Assembly: GCF_002835665.1 (NCBI RefSeq)
Contig: NZ_PIZV01000071.1
Coordinates: 1-64,000, forward strand
From: Chryseobacterium sp. PMSZPI
Lineage (GTDB): Bacteria > Bacteroidota > Bacteroidia > Flavobacteriales > Weeksellaceae
Length of the DNA stretch: 64,000 bases
Direction: 5' to 3'
Positions 63,201 to 64,000 of this stretch are shown piece by piece. The translations under genes were made by a program, and so were the position numbers. Position 1 is the stretch's first letter. Every line of letters starts with the position of its first letter. The notes beneath the pieces were generated by a model. It had not been told where the DNA came from. It saw nothing but the letters and a program-made list of their open reading frames with translations, and made no database searches.

Positions 63201-63806
63201 GGTGGTATTTCCATCACTATCTGTTACCGTATTTTTTGCCAATTGATTGGCTCCGTATGTTCCATTTTCGCTCAGAGTAGAGAATGTGGCATTGTTTACC
63301 CATGAAGTTGTAACGATATATTTTTTTACTTCTCCTGCTGTATTGGCAGCATACCCCATTTGTAAGGGACGTGAGGCCCAATCATTCCCCAAAGGGGTTA
63401 TCGAATTAATTCTACTTAACGGGGAATTTTCCAATTGTTTTTCGGAATAAATTTTTTCTCCTCCGAAGACAGCAGCTGCATTTCCAAGTGGAGCGGCATA
63501 CAATCCTCCATTCTGGGTCCCGGATTGCGGTATTGGAAGATAATCTTTGGTTACTCTTCCAAATTGGTCATATTCGGTATGAGCAACGATATCTTTCCCT
63601 GAAGGGGCTGCCCGGATCCCTATCACCTGTTTGGGTCTTCCTAAACCATCAAAATATTTAACTTCTTCTGTTTTTTTGATGCAATTTTCATCCAGGCAGG
63701 TCTTGGAATAAGTGTAATTTTCTGTAGGAGTGGCATTCAGTGTCTGTGCATAGGAATAGCCTGCCGAGAACATCAGAATGGCGATGTTTAAAAGTTTTTT
63801 CATCAT
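60246..63806 (-). CDS. DUF6443/RHS-repeat secreted protein with C-terminal toxin-like domain
   Basis: A 1186-residue protein. Signal peptide about 1-20; DUF6443 about 25-150 (KYFDGLGRPKQVIGIRAAPS); many YD repeats (YRYDGLGRLVEKKLPS, YTYDGLNRLKDAIY); RHS-associated core about 835-935 (DHLGNVRVSF, NYYPFGL, GFYDYGARMYMPDLGRWG, then LDNPINFIDPDG). After the DPDG motif at about 932-935 a variable region of 251 residues follows; I do not recognise its domain. In known Rhs proteins the core is a shell that encloses the toxin and is cut at this motif. Secretion here would begin with Sec and its outer-membrane step is not evident. Followed by a putative membrane immunity gene. Confidence 0.9.
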   Translation of the reverse strand: MMKKLLNIAILMFSAGYSYAQTLNATPTENYTYSKTCLDENCIKKTEEVKYFDGLGRPKQVIGIRAAPSGKDIVAHTEYDQFGRVTKDYLPIPQSGTQNGGLYAAPLGNAAAVFGGEKIYSEKQLENSPLSRINSITPLGNDWASRPLQMGYAANTAGEVKKYIVTTSWVNNATFSTLSENGTYGANQLAKNTVTDSDGNTTVEFQNTAGQTVLVRKNDGTQNVDTYYVYNEYGQQAFVLPPLAVTASIDQTALDNLCYQYRYDGLGRLVEKKLPSKGWEYMAYDKADRLVLSQDATLRTQNKWLITKYDPLGRVAYTGLLEGGDRLGRQNNISNGIIIESRNNTGFTRNGITVYYSDNNFVGEIPTILSVNYYDTYPPDSPSKPTQVFGQDIISDDMGTSLNTKGLPTASYIKNIEDDNWTKNWNWYDSKLRVIGTSTTNHLGGYTNTESKLDFAGVPQQTKVYHKRLITDTEKVITQYFDYDEGNRLLVHRHQVDNNPVEILAQNEYNELSQLKNKKLGGTTPSTALQSIDYTYDIRGALIKINDPANLNGKFFGYGIKYTNPEYTNIASGKYNGTIAEIDWRNASDNVLKRYTYTYDGLNRLKDAIYSEPNSTNPFNNYYNESMTYDLGGNIKNLKRNAFPISGNTATMVDDLSYQYTGNRLDKVVENALNNTGYEGGNNLISYDVNGNMKDMLDKEIESITYNYLNLANHFTIQHSSPFGQPSSTSIGYVYRGDGVKLRKNYYNVMGRGVSVTRITDYLDGFQYTYEDNGGICLTCKSEVAYEQQAYKSIITPGLPIFSDWKLDFVATAEGFYSFTQNRYIYQYKDHLGNVRVSFAKNSAGAPEIIDTNNYYPFGLNHIGGGNSSNFGSFNSYKYNTKELQETGFYDYGARMYMPDLGRWGVVDPLAESTRRLSPYNYALDNPINFIDPDGRKAVMPMFPNPEGLAVPVESFWWINTGLNPTGTVNGYVVRALLGGPSPSFQKEQTFGETELFRQLMAFAYFRDIDFSKFGAGLKDIDDPNPIRKYLKNESNFNKWSGIETTKMQYQLDHSNAILEFKQTINKTEKYIGYIDKGLEWTPALTGIKSLYDFIKEGAKSLNPTSLIFTLGASTIALENYQTGEFLDMYKNIQSNYFDIHSKNPNNMKGITVNIDMIKGPQNHIWTKYSFYDIYSHRYLGGRTFE

Positions 63807-63808
63807 TA

Positions 63809-64000
63809 TTAGTGTTTATAGTTATACTGATATTCTTTAAGCGTTTTACCTGCAGCATCTGTAACTTTGATCAATCTACCGGCAGCATCGTAGAGGTAGC
63901 TCGTTTTTAATCCTCCGGAGGAAATGGTATTGGTAATTCCTATCAGGGGATCATAAGTATAAGTTGTGATAGAATAAGTTTTCAAAGCCGGGTCTTTTCG
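63809..64000 (-). CDS. 3' end of an upstream RHS/YD-repeat gene (partial)
   Basis: The last 63 residues of a gene entering from beyond the window end, with YTYDPLIGITNTISSGGLKT and YLYDAAGRLIKVTDAAGKTL repeats and stop TAA two bases before the next ATG. In flavobacteria such a YD-repeat protein commonly precedes a DUF6443 RHS protein, so the two are likely one operon. The beginning and any sorting signals are outside the window. Confidence 0.85.
   Translation of the reverse strand, partial: RKDPALKTYSITTYTYDPLIGITNTISSGGLKTSYLYDAAGRLIKVTDAAGKTLKEYQYNYKH

Noticed and set aside
1..64000. tRNA, rRNA or tmRNA genes
   Set aside because: No cloverleaf-like segments with a GTTCGA-type loop or rRNA conserved stretches were noticed; a tRNAscan run would settle it.

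Overview
The window looks like a chromosomal segment of a Weeksellaceae-type flavobacterium, probably Chryseobacterium or a close relative. Supporting signs are low G+C, Bacteroidetes promoters (TTG, about 19-21 bases, then TAnnTTTG), A-rich translation starts, two secreted proteins ending in type IX secretion (T9SS)-like sorting domains, a Tat-exported glycosylasparaginase of the flavobacterial type, and many secreted glycan- and peptide-degrading enzymes. No rRNA, tRNA, CRISPR array or intact transposase was seen.

Layout. 1-10 kb: a double-glycine leader peptide, kbl, a JmjC/cupin-like oxygenase, an M1 peptidase, a repeat surface protein, a DacB-type penicillin-binding protein with a decayed copy of its 3' end next door, and priA. 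10-19 kb: a transporter, an OYE reductase plus DJ-1/PfpI operon, beta-mannosidase, a GxxExxY protein, cutC, a lipoprotein and glycosylasparaginase. 19-23 kb: a Crp/Fnr regulator and a DUF3302-HlyD-NodT export operon. 23-27.4 kb: a sulfur module with a persulfide-dioxygenase-like MBL-rhodanese protein, two half-size YeeE/YedE transporters, a TauE/SafE exporter and a Crp/Fnr regulator; both promoters carry the same 22-base box at the same distance from the -7 element. 27-45 kb: GH20 hexosaminidase, DUF4197, a 3-oxoacid CoA-transferase pair split by an ABC exporter, a YwqK/MORN-like protein, a large T9SS metallophosphoesterase, rplS, an AraC/MFS pair, DUF3592, an alpha/beta hydrolase and an EamA transporter. 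46-54.5 kb: rpsA, a DEAD-box helicase, an SMP-30 lipoprotein, ccoG, a 129-base tandem repeat, an AraC regulator and a MerR regulator.

54.5-64 kb is the most unusual part: a polymorphic toxin locus. A secreted DUF6443/RHS protein with a variable C-terminal domain is followed by a tiny membrane protein (probable immunity). Downstream lie displaced pieces: an orphan RHS toxin tip with its own coupled small gene, a truncated RHS core fragment followed by a CPCC-type cysteine-rich protein, two tandem barstar-like genes plus the stub of a third, a CPBP membrane protease homologue, and a second copy of the tiny membrane protein that still carries the last codons of a lost toxin in front of it. This pattern fits repeated replacement of toxin tips while old immunity genes are kept.

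All assignments come from reading the sequence and from family knowledge; no database search was run. Identities given as 'by eye' are estimates.
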